A stretch of 46,974 bases of DNA, taken from positions 1-46,974 of the forward strand of contig CALQLA020000040.1 in NCBI GenBank assembly GCA_943331295.2, in the 5' to 3' direction. A model generated the notes under the pieces. It ran no database searches and was not told where the DNA came from. It was given only the letters and a program-made list of their open reading frames with translations. Below are positions 16,139-29,040 of the stretch, one piece after another. The position numbers were made by a program, and so were the translations under genes. Numbering within the stretch: position 1 is the stretch's first letter; each line of letters starts with the position of its first letter. The DNA comes from Bordetella parapertussis. Its GTDB lineage: Bacteria; Pseudomonadota; Gammaproteobacteria; Burkholderiales; Casimicrobiaceae.

Positions 16139-18538
16139 TCAGAATTCTGGGTAGACGTCGCCGCGGTCGCGCGGCGACAACGTGGGGTCGTTCGTCTTGA
16201 TGTAGCCGGGGACGCTGCGGCGCAGGAGATCGAGAGGACTGGTGCCGAACCGTGCGAGGCCGTTCAACTCGACCTGCAGGTACGCCGAGTTCGTGGTCGT
16301 CTGCGTCGTGGTCGTCAGCCGCTGGCCGACGAGGCGCAGCACCCAGCACCCGGCATTGTACTCGACGCCCGCCACCCCCTCCAGCGTCTTGTGGTCGAGC
16401 AGCGAGTAGTTCCAGCGACCGAGGAGCGTCCAGTTGGCACCGACCGGCCACTGGCCGGACAGGTCGAACTGGTTCAGCTGGTTCTGCGGGGCCAGCGGGT
16501 TCGCGTACTTGCTGGAATAGGTGTAGCTGACGCTCAGCGCGCGGCCGGGGGACGGCGTCCAGCGCGCGCCGGCGTTCACGTTCTCGGTCTGCGACGAGTC
16601 GAAGTTGTACTGCCACAGGCCGATGATCGACCAGGCATCGGACAGCTTGCCCTCGAAGCCCAGCAGCACGTCGGACGTGGCGGCGGAACGCGGCGACTCG
16701 TTGAGCACCACCTGCTGGTCCTGGAAGTAGAAGCGCTGGCCGACCGCCACGCGCAGCCGCTCGACGCCGGTCTCGCTGTCGATGATCCGCGACGACAGCG
16801 CGAGCGTGAGCTGGTTGGAATCCGCGATCCGGTCGTTGCCGAGATAGCGGTTGGTGCTGAAGAGCTGGCCGAAGTTGAAGTCGTCGAGCGCCGTGTCGAA
16901 CACCGGCGCCGCGTTCTGGTTCCTGTAGGGGACGTAGGCGTAGAACGCCCGCGGCTCCAGCGTCTGGACGACACTGCGGCCGAGCAGGTTGAGGTCGCGC
17001 TCGAACACGAGGCTCGCATCCACCGACGACACCGGGATCGCGTAGTTCTGCGTGCTGGAAACGTCGGGCCGGACCTCGTTCAAGTCGTAGGCGCGCAGGT
17101 GGGCACCGGTCTTCGCCGTGAAGGACCAGTAGGAGCCCTGCCGGTTCCACGCGACCGTCGGATACAGGTAGGCGCGCTGGCCGGTGGTCAGCGTCGGCTG
17201 GCGGAAATCCGCGTATTCGCCGACGCCGGCCCACGTGAGCCCCATCCAGTCGACCTCCTGCAGCGAGCCCAGGATCTGCGGCACCCGGTTGTACGGCGGG
17301 ACCACCGGCTGGTTCGGATCCTGCAGCGTCTGGAACGTCTGCGCTGTCGCCCGGAACTGCCAGGGGCCGGTCACGTACGACACGAAGCCTTCGCGCGGCA
17401 GCGTGGTCAGCGACGTGAACGAGACGCGGTCGGCGAGGTCGGAGAAATAGGTGTCGTCGGAGACCTTGTTGAGGTTGAGGCCCGCGGTCAGGCCGGGCAG
17501 GACGAAGCCCAGGTTCTGGAAATGCTTCCACGACAGCGCGTAGCGGTTGGTGCCCGTGACGCGGTCGTTCGGCAGGTCGTCGGCCTCGATCGAGCCCGAC
17601 GCGTTGTCGAACAGGTAGCGCGCCTGCGTCCCGATCTGCAGCCCGCGCTTGGTCATCAGCCGCGGCGTCACCGTCGCGTCGTAGTTGGGCGCCAGGTTGA
17701 AGTAGTACGGCAGCGAGAAGTCGAAGCCGCGCAGCGCCGAGGACCCCAGCGTCGGCGTGAGGAAGCCGCTCTTGCGCTCGTTCGACAGCGGGAACTCGAT
17801 CCACGGCGAGTAGGCGACCGGGACGCCGAGGAAATGGATGATCGCGTTGTGGCCGGTGCCGACCATCCGCGCCTTGTCGATCTCGAGCAGGTCGGTGCGG
17901 ATGAACCAGTCCTCGTTCGGCGCGACGCAGGTGGTGTAGCGCGTGTCGTAGACGTCGTAGCGGTCGGGCCCGACGAACTTGATCTCGGAGGCGTCGCCGC
18001 GGCCGCCGTTCTCGCCGACGTAGAACTTCGGCGACGTGAAGTAGCCGGTCTCGGCGTCGCGCTTGAAGCGCGCCTCGGGCCCGGCGATCCAGTCGATGCC
18101 CTTCCGGAGCAGCACGTTGCCGCGGCCCCAGATCTCGTCGGTCTCGTACTCGTACTGCAGCCAGTCGGCGAGCACCGTCTCGCCGCGGCTTCTCAACTCG
18201 ACCTTGCCGCTCGCCTGCACGTAGCGGTCGGCCACGCCCCCCAGCTCGTCGGCGCGCACGAACAGCCCGCCCCCGCCGGCGCCGAACGGCGCGAACTTGA
18301 GCGGGGGCGCCGCGCCCTGGCCCGGCGGGCGGGGCGCGACCGGCGTCGCGCCGGGCGCTGGCCGCGACGTCGGCGACTGCAGTTCCGGGGCGAACTTGAG
18401 CGACGGCAGCGGGACGTCCGCGGCGGCAGCGGGCGCAGCCGGGGCATCCGCCGCGAGGACCGTCGCGGGTGCCAGCACGGCCAGCATCGCGACGCACGCG
18501 GCGGCGGCGACTGCAGGGGAAAGACGGCGTGGCGGCAT
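16139..18538 (-). CDS. lptD: LPS-assembly outer-membrane protein LptD
   Basis: A 799-residue precursor with a signal peptide (AMLAVLAPATVLAADA). The N-terminal OstA/LptA-like jellyroll runs from about 85 to 240 (VQASGKVELRSRGETVLADWLQ cut short here), then a 26-strand barrel to the C-terminal Phe. With LptE it inserts lipopolysaccharide into the outer leaflet. The mature protein has only two cysteines, one in RYTTCVAPNEDW and one in YNAGCWVLRL, against four in E. coli, so only one interdomain disulfide can form. ATG 18538 is preferred over ATG 18577 because a TAGAAT -10 box overlaps the latter. The ribosome site is weak. Confidence 0.95.
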   Translation of the reverse strand: MPPRRLSPAVAAAACVAMLAVLAPATVLAADAPAAPAAAADVPLPSLKFAPELQSPTSRPAPGATPVAPRPPGQGAAPPLKFAPFGAGGGGLFVRADELGGVADRYVQASGKVELRSRGETVLADWLQYEYETDEIWGRGNVLLRKGIDWIAGPEARFKRDAETGYFTSPKFYVGENGGRGDASEIKFVGPDRYDVYDTRYTTCVAPNEDWFIRTDLLEIDKARMVGTGHNAIIHFLGVPVAYSPWIEFPLSNERKSGFLTPTLGSSALRGFDFSLPYYFNLAPNYDATVTPRLMTKRGLQIGTQARYLFDNASGSIEADDLPNDRVTGTNRYALSWKHFQNLGFVLPGLTAGLNLNKVSDDTYFSDLADRVSFTSLTTLPREGFVSYVTGPWQFRATAQTFQTLQDPNQPVVPPYNRVPQILGSLQEVDWMGLTWAGVGEYADFRQPTLTTGQRAYLYPTVAWNRQGSYWSFTAKTGAHLRAYDLNEVRPDVSSTQNYAIPVSSVDASLVFERDLNLLGRSVVQTLEPRAFYAYVPYRNQNAAPVFDTALDDFNFGQLFSTNRYLGNDRIADSNQLTLALSSRIIDSETGVERLRVAVGQRFYFQDQQVVLNESPRSAATSDVLLGFEGKLSDAWSIIGLWQYNFDSSQTENVNAGARWTPSPGRALSVSYTYSSKYANPLAPQNQLNQFDLSGQWPVGANWTLLGRWNYSLLDHKTLEGVAGVEYNAGCWVLRLVGQRLTTTTQTTTNSAYLQVELNGLARFGTSPLDLLRRSVPGYIKTNDPTLSPRDRGDVYPEF

Positions 18539-18564
18539 CAGGGGGAGGCGCGGCGAGGAAATGC

Positions 18565-18581
18565 TAAAATGCGCCATTCTA
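18565..18581. promoter_or_regulatory. Overlapping divergent -10 boxes for lptD-surA and amgK-murU
   Basis: TAAAAT at 18565-18570 faces right toward amgK. TAGAAT, read on the minus strand at 18576-18581, faces left toward lptD. They sit back to back in the 168-bp gap between the two start codons. -35 elements are not obvious. Confidence 0.4.
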
Positions 18582-18706
18582 GCTTGCCTCGCCGGACGCG
18601 CCCGTCCCCGCGTCGCGCGAGCCCCGCGCGCCGGTCGGCGCGGCCCTCGTCGGGCCCCCGCCCGGCTCGCCTCCCCAAGACGAGTCCTGCCCCTTTCGGA
18701 GCCGCC

Positions 18707-19807
18707 ATGACCGTGCAACCCGACGGGAGTCCACCGCCAGCGGGCGCGCCCGCGCCGACGCCCCCGGCCGCGGCGCCGTCGCCGGCCGGCGACGCCCGCC
18801 TCGAAGCGCTCGAAGCCTGGGCCGCGGCCACGCTCGGCACGCGCGATTTCGCGCTCGCCCCGGCCTCGGCCGACGCGAGCTTCCGCCGCTATTTCCGGCT
18901 CAGCCTCGCCGGCGCCGTGCCGACGGCCGGCGGCCGGCGCACGGTCATCGCGATGGACGCACCGCCGGCGAAGGAGAACAGCGCGCCGTTCGTCGCGATC
19001 GCGGCGCTGCTCGGCGCGGCCGGCGTGCATGCGCCGGAAATCCTCGCGTCGGATCTCGCGCAGGGGTTCCTGCTGCTCACCGACCTGGGCGACCGCACCT
19101 ATCTCGCCGCGCTCGACGCGGACACCGCCCCGCGGCTCTACTCCGATGCGATCGACGCGCTGGTCGCCTGGCAGCGCGCGTCGCGCGCGGACGTGCTGCC
19201 GCCCTACGACGAGGCACTGCTGCGGCGCGAGCTCGACCTCTTTCCCGACTGGTATCTCGCGCGGCACCTCGGCGTCACCCTCGCGCCCGCGCAGGCGAAG
19301 ACGCTCGCCGACGCGTTCACGCTCGTCGTCGCGAACAATCTCGCGCAGCCGCGCGTGTTCGTGCACCGCGACTACCATTCGCGCAACCTGATGGTCACCG
19401 CGCCCAACCCGGGCGTCCTCGATTTCCAGGACGCGGTGTTCGGCCCGATCACCTACGACCTCGTCTCGCTGCTGCGCGACGCGTACGTCGAGTGGGACGA
19501 GGCGCGGCAGATCGACTGGGCCGCGCGCTACTGGGAGCGGGCGCGCGACGCGGGGCTTCCCGTCGCCGCGGACTTCGGCGAGTTCTGGCGCGACTTCGAG
19601 TGGATGGGCGTGCAGCGGCAGCTCAAGGTGCTGGGCATCTTCGCGCGGCTCTGTCATCGCGACGGCAAGACGGGCTACGTCGACGACATGCCGCGGGTGC
19701 TGCGCTACCTGCGCGGCGCGTGCAGCCGCTATCGCGCGCTCGGGCCGCTCGCGAAGCTGCTGGACGAGGTCGACGGCAGGACGCCCGCGATCGGGTACAC
19801 GTTCTGA
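18707..19807 (+). CDS. amgK: N-acetylmuramate/N-acetylglucosamine 1-kinase AmgK
   Basis: A 366-residue aminoglycoside-phosphotransferase-fold kinase. The Brenner-type catalytic loop is VHRDYHSRNLMV near 218-229 and the metal-binding DFQDAVFGPITYDL near 240. The head of about 30 residues is low-complexity Pro/Ala. AmgK phosphorylates MurNAc at C1 in the wall-recycling bypass that skips de novo UDP-MurNAc synthesis. Identity is supported by murU 8 bp downstream and the divergent lptD-surA operon, the arrangement known in pseudomonads and betaproteobacteria. GGAG lies 8 nt before ATG 18707. Confidence 0.9.
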   Translation: MTVQPDGSPPPAGAPAPTPPAAAPSPAGDARLEALEAWAAATLGTRDFALAPASADASFRRYFRLSLAGAVPTAGGRRTVIAMDAPPAKENSAPFVAIAALLGAAGVHAPEILASDLAQGFLLLTDLGDRTYLAALDADTAPRLYSDAIDALVAWQRASRADVLPPYDEALLRRELDLFPDWYLARHLGVTLAPAQAKTLADAFTLVVANNLAQPRVFVHRDYHSRNLMVTAPNPGVLDFQDAVFGPITYDLVSLLRDAYVEWDEARQIDWAARYWERARDAGLPVAADFGEFWRDFEWMGVQRQLKVLGIFARLCHRDGKTGYVDDMPRVLRYLRGACSRYRALGPLAKLLDEVDGRTPAIGYTF

Positions 19808-19815
19808 GCCGGCCG

Positions 19816-20535
19816 ATGCGCGGCGCGATGATACTCGCGGCGGGTCGCGGCGAGCGGATGCGCCCGCTGTCGGACGCCACGCCGAAGCCGCTGCTCGAAG
19901 CCGGCGGCAAGGCGCTCATCGTCCGCCAGATCGAGGCCCTCGCGCGCGCCGGCTTCGACCGGATCGTCGTCAACGTCGCGCACCTCGCGCCGCAGTTCAC
20001 CGACCGGCTGGGCGACGGCAGCGCGCTCGGCGTGAAGCTCCTCTGGTCGGTGGAGCCGGTGGCGCTGGAAACGGCGGGCGGCATCGCGACAGCGCTGCCG
20101 CTCCTGCCGCCCGGCCCCGCGCTGGTCGTCAGCGCCGACATCTGGAGCGCGTTCGACTACGCGACGCTCCTCCCGCGGATGGACGCGATGGCGGCCGACC
20201 CGTCGGCCGCGCGCGTGCACCTCGTCATGGTATCCAACCCGCCGTACCATCCGGCCGGCGATTACGCGCTCGCCGCCGGCCCGCGCGGATCGCTCGCGCT
20301 CGCGGGCGACGCGCGCCTCACCTACGGCAACATCGGCGTCTACGACACGGCGCTGTTCGGCGAACTTCCGCGCGGCGTGAAGCTCAAACTCGCTCCGCTG
20401 CTCTCCGGCTGGATCGGCCGGGGGCTCGCCACCGGCGAACGCTACGACGGGCCCTGGGCCAACGTGGGCACGCCCGCCGATCTCGCCCGCCTCGACAACA
20501 CGCTCCGGACCGCGTCCGGCGACTCTCCAGGATGA
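19816..20535 (+). CDS. murU: N-acetylmuramate 1-phosphate uridylyltransferase MurU
   Basis: A 239-residue nucleotidyltransferase with the signature MILAAGRGERMRPLSDATP and PKPLLEAGGKALI at the N-terminus and VSADIWSAFDY near 108, where the metal-binding Asp sits. It makes UDP-MurNAc from MurNAc-1-P made by AmgK, bypassing the fosfomycin-sensitive MurA route. The gene begins 8 bp after the amgK stop, so the two are probably co-translated. Related glucose-1-P thymidylyltransferases are the alternative, but length and neighbour favour MurU. prlC begins 7 bp downstream, so the operon may extend into it. Confidence 0.9.
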   Translation: MRGAMILAAGRGERMRPLSDATPKPLLEAGGKALIVRQIEALARAGFDRIVVNVAHLAPQFTDRLGDGSALGVKLLWSVEPVALETAGGIATALPLLPPGPALVVSADIWSAFDYATLLPRMDAMAADPSAARVHLVMVSNPPYHPAGDYALAAGPRGSLALAGDARLTYGNIGVYDTALFGELPRGVKLKLAPLLSGWIGRGLATGERYDGPWANVGTPADLARLDNTLRTASGDSPG

Positions 20536-20542
20536 CTTCCCG

Positions 20543-22588
<2,046 letters not shown>

Positions 22589-22598
22589 CGGAGAATCC

Positions 22599-23204
22599 AT
22601 GCCACGCGTACACCTTCGCCTCGCGCTCGCATGCGGCGTCGCCGCCGGACTGCTCGGCACGGCCGCGTCGGCGCAGAACCCGACGATCTACCGCTATCTC
22701 GACGGCAGCGGCCAGATCATCTACTCCGACCACCTGCCGCCGGCGAACGCGAAGAACGTCGAAGAGAAGAAGCTCAACCAGAACTACATCGAGACCGACA
22801 AGCTGTCGACCGCCGCGCAGCGCGCGCAGAGCCGCAACCCGGTCACGCTGTACACGTTCGACTGCGGCGAGACCTGCGACCGCGCCGAGGGCCTGCTCAA
22901 CCGGCGCGGCGTGCCTTTCTCCCGCGTCGACGTGAAGGATTCCGCGGGCGCCGCGAAGCTGAAGCAGATCACCGGCGACATGCAGGTGCCGGTGCTGCAG
23001 GCCGGCGACAAGCTGATCAGCAAGGGCTTCTCGGACACCATCTGGCAGGCGCTCCTCGACGACGCCGGCTACCCGAAGGCGCCGGCGTCGCGCATCGCCA
23101 CGCCGAAGCCCGCGGCGGACGCCGGCAAGGCGGCGCCCGCCGCGCCTGCCCCGCCCGCCAAGCCCGCAGCCGCGGCGGAAGCCAACGGCTATCCGAAGAA
23201 CTGA
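22599..23204 (+). CDS. Exported DUF4124 plus glutaredoxin-like protein
   Basis: 201 residues. A signal peptide ends near TAASAQ. DUF4124 follows (IYRYLDGSGQIIYSDHLPP), then a glutaredoxin/thioredoxin-like domain near 83-155 (VTLYTFDCGETCDRAEGLL ... VPVLQAGDKLISKGF). The redox site is CGETC, a CX3C spacing in place of the usual CXXC. The tail is Ala/Pro/Lys-rich. The export signal puts it in the periplasm, so it could take part in disulfide chemistry there, which is inference. GGAG stands 8 nt before ATG 22599. It starts 10 bp after prlC. Confidence 0.85.
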   Translation: MPRVHLRLALACGVAAGLLGTAASAQNPTIYRYLDGSGQIIYSDHLPPANAKNVEEKKLNQNYIETDKLSTAAQRAQSRNPVTLYTFDCGETCDRAEGLLNRRGVPFSRVDVKDSAGAAKLKQITGDMQVPVLQAGDKLISKGFSDTIWQALLDDAGYPKAPASRIATPKPAADAGKAAPAAPAPPAKPAAAAEANGYPKN

Positions 23205-23264
23205 CGGCCCCGCGGCCGTCGCGCGACGCATGACGGGCCGAGCCGGCCGAGGACCCCACCCGCC

Positions 23265-24041
23265 TTGAAGATCGCCACCTGGAACGTCAACTCGCTCAAC
23301 GTGCGGCTGCCGCGGCTGCTCGACTGGCTGCCGGAGGCGCAGCCCGACGTCCTGTGCCTGCAGGAGACCAAGCTCGACGACCCGCGTTTCCCGCGCGACG
23401 AGCTCGCCGCCGCCGGCTACGCGGCGGCCTATGCCGGGCAGCGGACCTACAACGGCGTTGCGCTGCTGGTGAAGGACGGCGCCGGCACCGCCGCCGACGT
23501 GGTCACGGCGCTGCCCGATTTCGACGACCCGCAGAAGCGCGTCATCGCGGCGACCATCGCCGGCATCCGCGTCGTCTGCTTCTACGTTCCGAACGGGCAG
23601 TCGGTCGATTCCGACAAGTACCAGTACAAGCTCGCCTGGTGCCGCGCGGCGTCGGCCTTCCTGCGCGCCGAGATAGCGCGCCATCCGCAGCTCGTGGTCG
23701 CCGGCGACTTCAACATCGCGCCCGAGGACCGCGACGTGCACGACCCGGCGTCGTGGGCGGGCCAGGTGCTCTGCACGGAGCCCGAGCGTGCCGTGTTCCG
23801 CGACTGGATCGCGCTGGGCCTGGTCGATGCGTTCCGGCTCTTCGACCAGCCGCCGAAGACGTACAGCTGGTGGGACTACCGGCAGCTCGCGTTCCCGAAG
23901 AACCGCGGGCTGCGCATCGACCACGTGCTGGTGTCGCCGCCGCTCGCGGCCCGCTGCACCCGCTGCACGATCGACCGCAATGCGCGCAAGGGCGAGAAGC
24001 CGTCCGACCACGCGCCGGTGATCGCCGAGATCACCACGTAG
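23265..24041 (+). CDS. xthA: Exodeoxyribonuclease III
   Basis: A 258-residue AP endonuclease/3'-5' exonuclease. Motifs of the exonuclease-endonuclease-phosphatase fold are in order: [22 protein letters not shown] (metal Glu), [22 protein letters not shown] and SDHAPV (catalytic Asp-His). It repairs abasic sites. The start is TTG 23265: homology begins at once ([11 protein letters not shown]), GAGG is upstream, and no ATG or GTG fits. Convergent with ntrC, 13 bp apart. Confidence 0.93.
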   Translation: MKIATWNVNSLNVRLPRLLDWLPEAQPDVLCLQETKLDDPRFPRDELAAAGYAAAYAGQRTYNGVALLVKDGAGTAADVVTALPDFDDPQKRVIAATIAGIRVVCFYVPNGQSVDSDKYQYKLAWCRAASAFLRAEIARHPQLVVAGDFNIAPEDRDVHDPASWAGQVLCTEPERAVFRDWIALGLVDAFRLFDQPPKTYSWWDYRQLAFPKNRGLRIDHVLVSPPLAARCTRCTIDRNARKGEKPSDHAPVIAEITT

Positions 24042-24054
24042 CGCGCGCGGTCGT

Positions 24055-25497
<1,443 letters not shown>

Positions 25498-25552
25498 TGC
25501 GTTGCCGCTCGGGGATTCATAGTCGTATGCGTACATGCCTTGTCTGCCCAAT

Positions 25553-26647
25553 TTACGCGCCGGCCCGCCCGAATTCCAGCGGGAGCAGAATCGTGAACAC
25601 GGTCTTGCCGGGAACGCTGTCGCACTCGATCGTCCCGTTGTGCTGGGCGACGAACGTCTGCGCGATCGTGAGCCCGAGCCCGCTGCCGCCCGTGCGGCCC
25701 GAGACCAGCGGGAAGAAGATGCGGTCGCGCAGCGACTCGGGGACGCCCGGGCCGTTGTCGGCGATCGACAGCGCGAGCGCCAGGCGATGGCGACGGCGCG
25801 CGAGCGTGACGCCGCGCGCGATGCGCGTGATCAGCCGGACTTCCGGACCCGCGGTCATCCCGACGACGGCCTGCGCAGCGTTGCGCACGATGTTGAGAAC
25901 CGCCTGCGTGAGCTGCTCGGCGTCGGCCTCGAATTCCGGCAGGCTGGCGTCGAAATCGGAGACGAACGAGACCTGCGGGAATTCGGCGCGCACCACGCCC
26001 TGCACGTAGACCAGGATCTCGTGGATGTTCGTGCGCCGGTAGGTCGGCAGCCGATGCGGCGTCAGCAGGCGGTTGACGAGCGAGCGCAGGCGGTCGGCCT
26101 CGCCGATGATCACCTGCGTGTACTCGATCAGCTGCGGCCGGTCGAGCTCGCGCTCGAGCAGCTGCGCGGCGCCGCGGATGCCGCCCAGCGGGTTCTTGAT
26201 CTCGTGGGCGAGGCTCCGGATCAGCTCGCGGTTCGCCTGCTGCTGCTCCATCAGGCGTTCCTCGCGCGCGATCTTGCGCTGCTGGTCGATGTGGCGGAAC
26301 TCGAGCAGCAGCGACGCGCCCGGAACGTCGATCGGCGACACCGAGCAGGTGAGGTGGAGCCTGGGCTTGCCGACGATGCCGAGCTCGAGTTCCTGCTCGG
26401 TGTACGAGGCGCCGCGGCGCACGGCGCGATCGATGGCGCCGAGAAGGGCCGAGGCGTCGCCGAAGATGTCGGTCGGCGTGCGGCCTACGATCTGCTTCTT
26501 CGAGATCTCGAACAGGTTCTCCGCCGCCGCGTTCGCGTGGCGGATCGTCAGCCCCGGGTCGAGCAGCAGCACCGCGGTCGCGAGCAGCTCGAGACCGGCA
26601 TAGGCGTCGGGGCCGTCGGGGCCGTCGGCGTGCTGTGAGTCGTGCAT
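25553..26647 (-). CDS. ntrB: Nitrogen regulation histidine kinase NtrB
   Basis: 364 residues. A PAS domain runs about 18-125 (LLATAVLLLDPGLTIRHANAAAENLF), then a HisKA phospho-acceptor H148 in SLAHEIKNPLGG, and an HATPase_c domain with N box NIVRNAAQA, G1 DNGPGVP and G2 GGSGLGL. No membrane segment, as expected for NtrB. In the family it phosphorylates NtrC and is switched to a phosphatase by PII. ATG 26647 is used; an upstream GTG at 26671 is possible. Same strand and order as glnA-ntrB-ntrC in enterics, with a DUF4124 gene in between. Confidence 0.94.
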   Translation of the reverse strand: MHDSQHADGPDGPDAYAGLELLATAVLLLDPGLTIRHANAAAENLFEISKKQIVGRTPTDIFGDASALLGAIDRAVRRGASYTEQELELGIVGKPRLHLTCSVSPIDVPGASLLLEFRHIDQQRKIAREERLMEQQQANRELIRSLAHEIKNPLGGIRGAAQLLERELDRPQLIEYTQVIIGEADRLRSLVNRLLTPHRLPTYRRTNIHEILVYVQGVVRAEFPQVSFVSDFDASLPEFEADAEQLTQAVLNIVRNAAQAVVGMTAGPEVRLITRIARGVTLARRRHRLALALSIADNGPGVPESLRDRIFFPLVSGRTGGSGLGLTIAQTFVAQHNGTIECDSVPGKTVFTILLPLEFGRAGA

Positions 26648-26823
26648 CGTCAGGGTGGGCGGTGGGCGCACAGGGGGTGGGGTCGAGGGATGCCGACCGG
26701 CGGGTGCCGACGCATGGCGTTGGCACTATCCTTAGCAATATCCGCGCCTGAGGTGCAGGCGGAGCGCGGGAAGCCTGCGGCACGGCCGCGACGGGGTGCG
26801 CGTTCGCGCGCACCGCCGCCCGT

Positions 26824-27384
26824 TCACCTGACCGAAGCAAGCTCCTTCTTCAGCGCCTCGACGTTCTTCTCGTGTATCGAGACGCCCTGCCGCAGCTTGG
26901 CGATGCGCACGCGGTATTTCTCGGCATCGGCGCGCTCCTCGGGCAGCGGGGGGGGCGCGCCGTCGGCATACGAGGCGCGCGCTTCGACCAGCAGCTTCTC
27001 CTCGGTCGCAAGCTCCTCGGCGAGGACCTTGCGGCGCACGTCGTCGCGGCCGCGCTGCGTCTCCACGTCGACCTTGGGGAAGCCCGGCGGCGTCGGCGAC
27101 GACGATGCGCGCGCGGACGATCCCTTCGCCGCCGGCGCGGGAGTGATCGAGCCCCCGTCGGCGCCCGCGCAGCCGAGCTTCTTCCAGCCTTTCTCCGGCG
27201 CCACGTTGGAGTAGTAGATGTTGCCCTCGGCGTCGCTGTACTTGCAGATGTCGGCGCGCGCGGGGCCGGCGACGGCGAAGACGAGGAGCGCCGCGGCCGC
27301 GGCGGGCAGCGCCCGGGGCCGCCCGGCGCCGGGCGCGCGGAAGCCGGCGCGGCGGGACGGACGGGAAGGAGGCGGCAGCGGCAT
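26824..27384 (-). CDS. Exported DUF4124 protein between glnA and ntrB
   Basis: 186 residues. A long signal peptide (ALPAAAAALLVFAVAGPARA) precedes a DUF4124 domain (ICKYSDAEGNIYYSNVAPEKGWKKLGC) with two cysteines that could form a disulfide. The C-terminal half is charged and helical (DVRRKVLAEELATEEKLLV ... HEKNVEALKKELASV), likely a coiled coil. Function unknown. Its place inside the glnA-ntrBC cluster recurs in betaproteobacteria as far as I recall, but an exported protein has no evident job in cytosolic nitrogen sensing. The terminator at 27420-27449 separates it from glnA. Confidence 0.82.
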   Translation of the reverse strand: MPLPPPSRPSRRAGFRAPGAGRPRALPAAAAALLVFAVAGPARADICKYSDAEGNIYYSNVAPEKGWKKLGCAGADGGSITPAPAAKGSSARASSSPTPPGFPKVDVETQRGRDDVRRKVLAEELATEEKLLVEARASYADGAPPPLPEERADAEKYRVRIAKLRQGVSIHEKNVEALKKELASVR

Positions 27385-27419
27385 ACGGCGGAAGTGTAGG
27401 AAATCACGGCGCGGATGAC

Positions 27420-27449
27420 AAAAGGGGCGGACCCTGCGGCCCGCCCCTT
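27420..27449 (-). terminator. Rho-independent terminator of glnA
   Basis: AAGGGGCGG (27422-27430) and CCGCCCCTT (27441-27449) make a perfect 9-bp stem with a 10-nt loop. On the minus strand it runs into TTTTGTC. It lies 23 bp after the glnA stop, so ntrBC need read-through or their own promoter. Confidence 0.8.
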
Positions 27450-27472
27450 CCCTTATACACCGGCTGCGATTT

Positions 27473-28885
27473 CTACAGGCTGAAGTACATGTCGTACTCG
27501 ACCGGGTGCGTGGTCATGCGGAAGCGCGTGACTTCCTCCATCTTGAGCGCGATGTAGCCGTCGAGCATGTCGTTGGTGAACACGCCGCCGCGGGTCAGGA
27601 ACTCGCGGTCGCGGTCGAGGTGGTCGAGCGCTTCGTCGAGCGACGCGCAGGGGTGCGGGACCTTCGCTGCCTCTTCCGGCTCCAGGTCGTACAGGTTCTT
27701 GTCCATCGGGTCGCCCGGATGGATCTTGTTCTGGATGCCGTCGAGACCGGCCATCAGCATCGCCGCGAAGGCGAGGTACGGGTTGGCCGTGGGATCGGGG
27801 AAGCGCACTTCGATGCGCCGGCCCTTCGGGTTCGGCACGTACGGGATGCGGATGGCGGCGGAGCGGTTGCGCGCCGAGTAGGCGAGGTTGATCGGCGCCT
27901 CGAAGCCGGGAACGAGCCGCTTGTACGAATTGGTGCCCGGATTCGTGATCGCGTTGAGCGCCTTCGCGTGCTTGATGATGCCGCCGATGTAGTACAGCGC
28001 CATCTCGGACAGCCCCGCGTAGCCGTCGCCGGCGAACAGGTTCTTGCCGCCCTTCCAGACCGACTGGTGGACGTGCATGCCGGAACCGTTGTCGCCGACG
28101 ATGGGCTTCGGCATGAACGTGGCCGTCTTGCCGTAGGCGTGCGCGGTGTTGTGGATCGCGTACTTCATCACCTGGATCCAGTCGGCGCGCTTCACCAGCG
28201 ACTCGAACTTGGTGCCGATCTCGCACTGGCCGGCGTTCGCGACCTCGTGGTGGTGCACTTCGACTTCGACGCCCATCTGCTCCAGCGCGAGGCACATCGC
28301 CGAGCGGATGTCCTGCAGCGAATCGACCGGCGGGACCGGGAAGTAGCCGCCCTTGACCGTGGGCCGGTGGCCCATGTTGCCGCCCTCGAACTTCTCGGCC
28401 GTCGACCACGCCGCTTCGCTCGAGAACACCTTGCAGTAGCTGCCCGACATGTCGACCGACCATTCGACCGCGTCGAAGATGAAGAACTCGGGCTCGGGCC
28501 CGAAGTACGCGGTGTCGCCGATGCCGGACGACTTGAGGTAGGCCTCGGCGCGCTTCGCCAGCGAGCGCGGGTCGCGCTCGTAGCCCTTGCCGTCCGACGG
28601 CTCGACGACGTCGCAGCTGATGTTGAGCGTGATCTCGTCGGTGAACGGATCGATGTAGGCCGAGCCGGCATCCGGCATCAGCAGCATGTCGGAGGCCTGG
28701 ATGCCCTTCCAGCCGGCGATCGACGAGCCGTCGAACGCGTGGCCCCCTTCGAACTTGCTCATGTCGAACTGCTTGGTGGGCACCGAGACGTGCTGCTCCT
28801 TGCCACGCGTGTCAGTGAAGCGGAGGTCGACGAACTTGACCTCCTTGTCTTTGAGCATCTTGAGCACGTCGGCGGGGGTGGTCAT
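27473..28885 (-). CDS. glnA: Glutamine synthetase, type I
   Basis: 470 residues, the usual GSI-beta length. Recognisable parts: [17 protein letters not shown], the catalytic [51 protein letters not shown]. The adenylylation tyrosine is Y399 in [10 protein letters not shown], so activity is probably tuned by GlnE. It joins ammonia to glutamate, the main nitrogen entry. AGGAG lies 9 nt before ATG 28885; the longer open frame from 28906 is not needed. Upstream are a sigma-54 promoter and two NtrC-like sites, and downstream a strong terminator. Confidence 0.97.
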   Translation of the reverse strand: MTTPADVLKMLKDKEVKFVDLRFTDTRGKEQHVSVPTKQFDMSKFEGGHAFDGSSIAGWKGIQASDMLLMPDAGSAYIDPFTDEITLNISCDVVEPSDGKGYERDPRSLAKRAEAYLKSSGIGDTAYFGPEPEFFIFDAVEWSVDMSGSYCKVFSSEAAWSTAEKFEGGNMGHRPTVKGGYFPVPPVDSLQDIRSAMCLALEQMGVEVEVHHHEVANAGQCEIGTKFESLVKRADWIQVMKYAIHNTAHAYGKTATFMPKPIVGDNGSGMHVHQSVWKGGKNLFAGDGYAGLSEMALYYIGGIIKHAKALNAITNPGTNSYKRLVPGFEAPINLAYSARNRSAAIRIPYVPNPKGRRIEVRFPDPTANPYLAFAAMLMAGLDGIQNKIHPGDPMDKNLYDLEPEEAAKVPHPCASLDEALDHLDRDREFLTRGGVFTNDMLDGYIALKMEEVTRFRMTTHPVEYDMYFSL

Positions 28886-28951
28886 GAGGATCTCCTGAGA
28901 AGGCATGAAGGGAAACGCGTGTTGCGTTGCTTAAGGTAGCCGGAAGGCAGA

Positions 28952-28967
28952 AGCCAGAACCATGCCA
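28952..28967 (-). promoter_or_regulatory. Sigma-54 promoter of glnA
   Basis: On the minus strand the sequence TGGCATGGTTCTGGCT matches the sigma-54 consensus TGGCACG-N4-TTGCW at all but two fixed positions, with the GG and GC dinucleotides correctly spaced. Predicted transcription start is near 28941, leaving a leader of about 56 nt to the ATG. Confidence 0.75.
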
Positions 28968-29040
28968 TGCGAAAAAGGGCAAAAACCCTTGATGCGGCAT
29001 GGGGCGGCGGCGGCGGCACGTCGGCGGGAGCGTCGACAAC

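Noticed and set aside
16391..18706. Long N-terminal extension of AmgK antisense to lptD
   Set aside because: The kinase homology starts only after 18707, where a good ribosome site is present. The upstream part is antisense to LptD.
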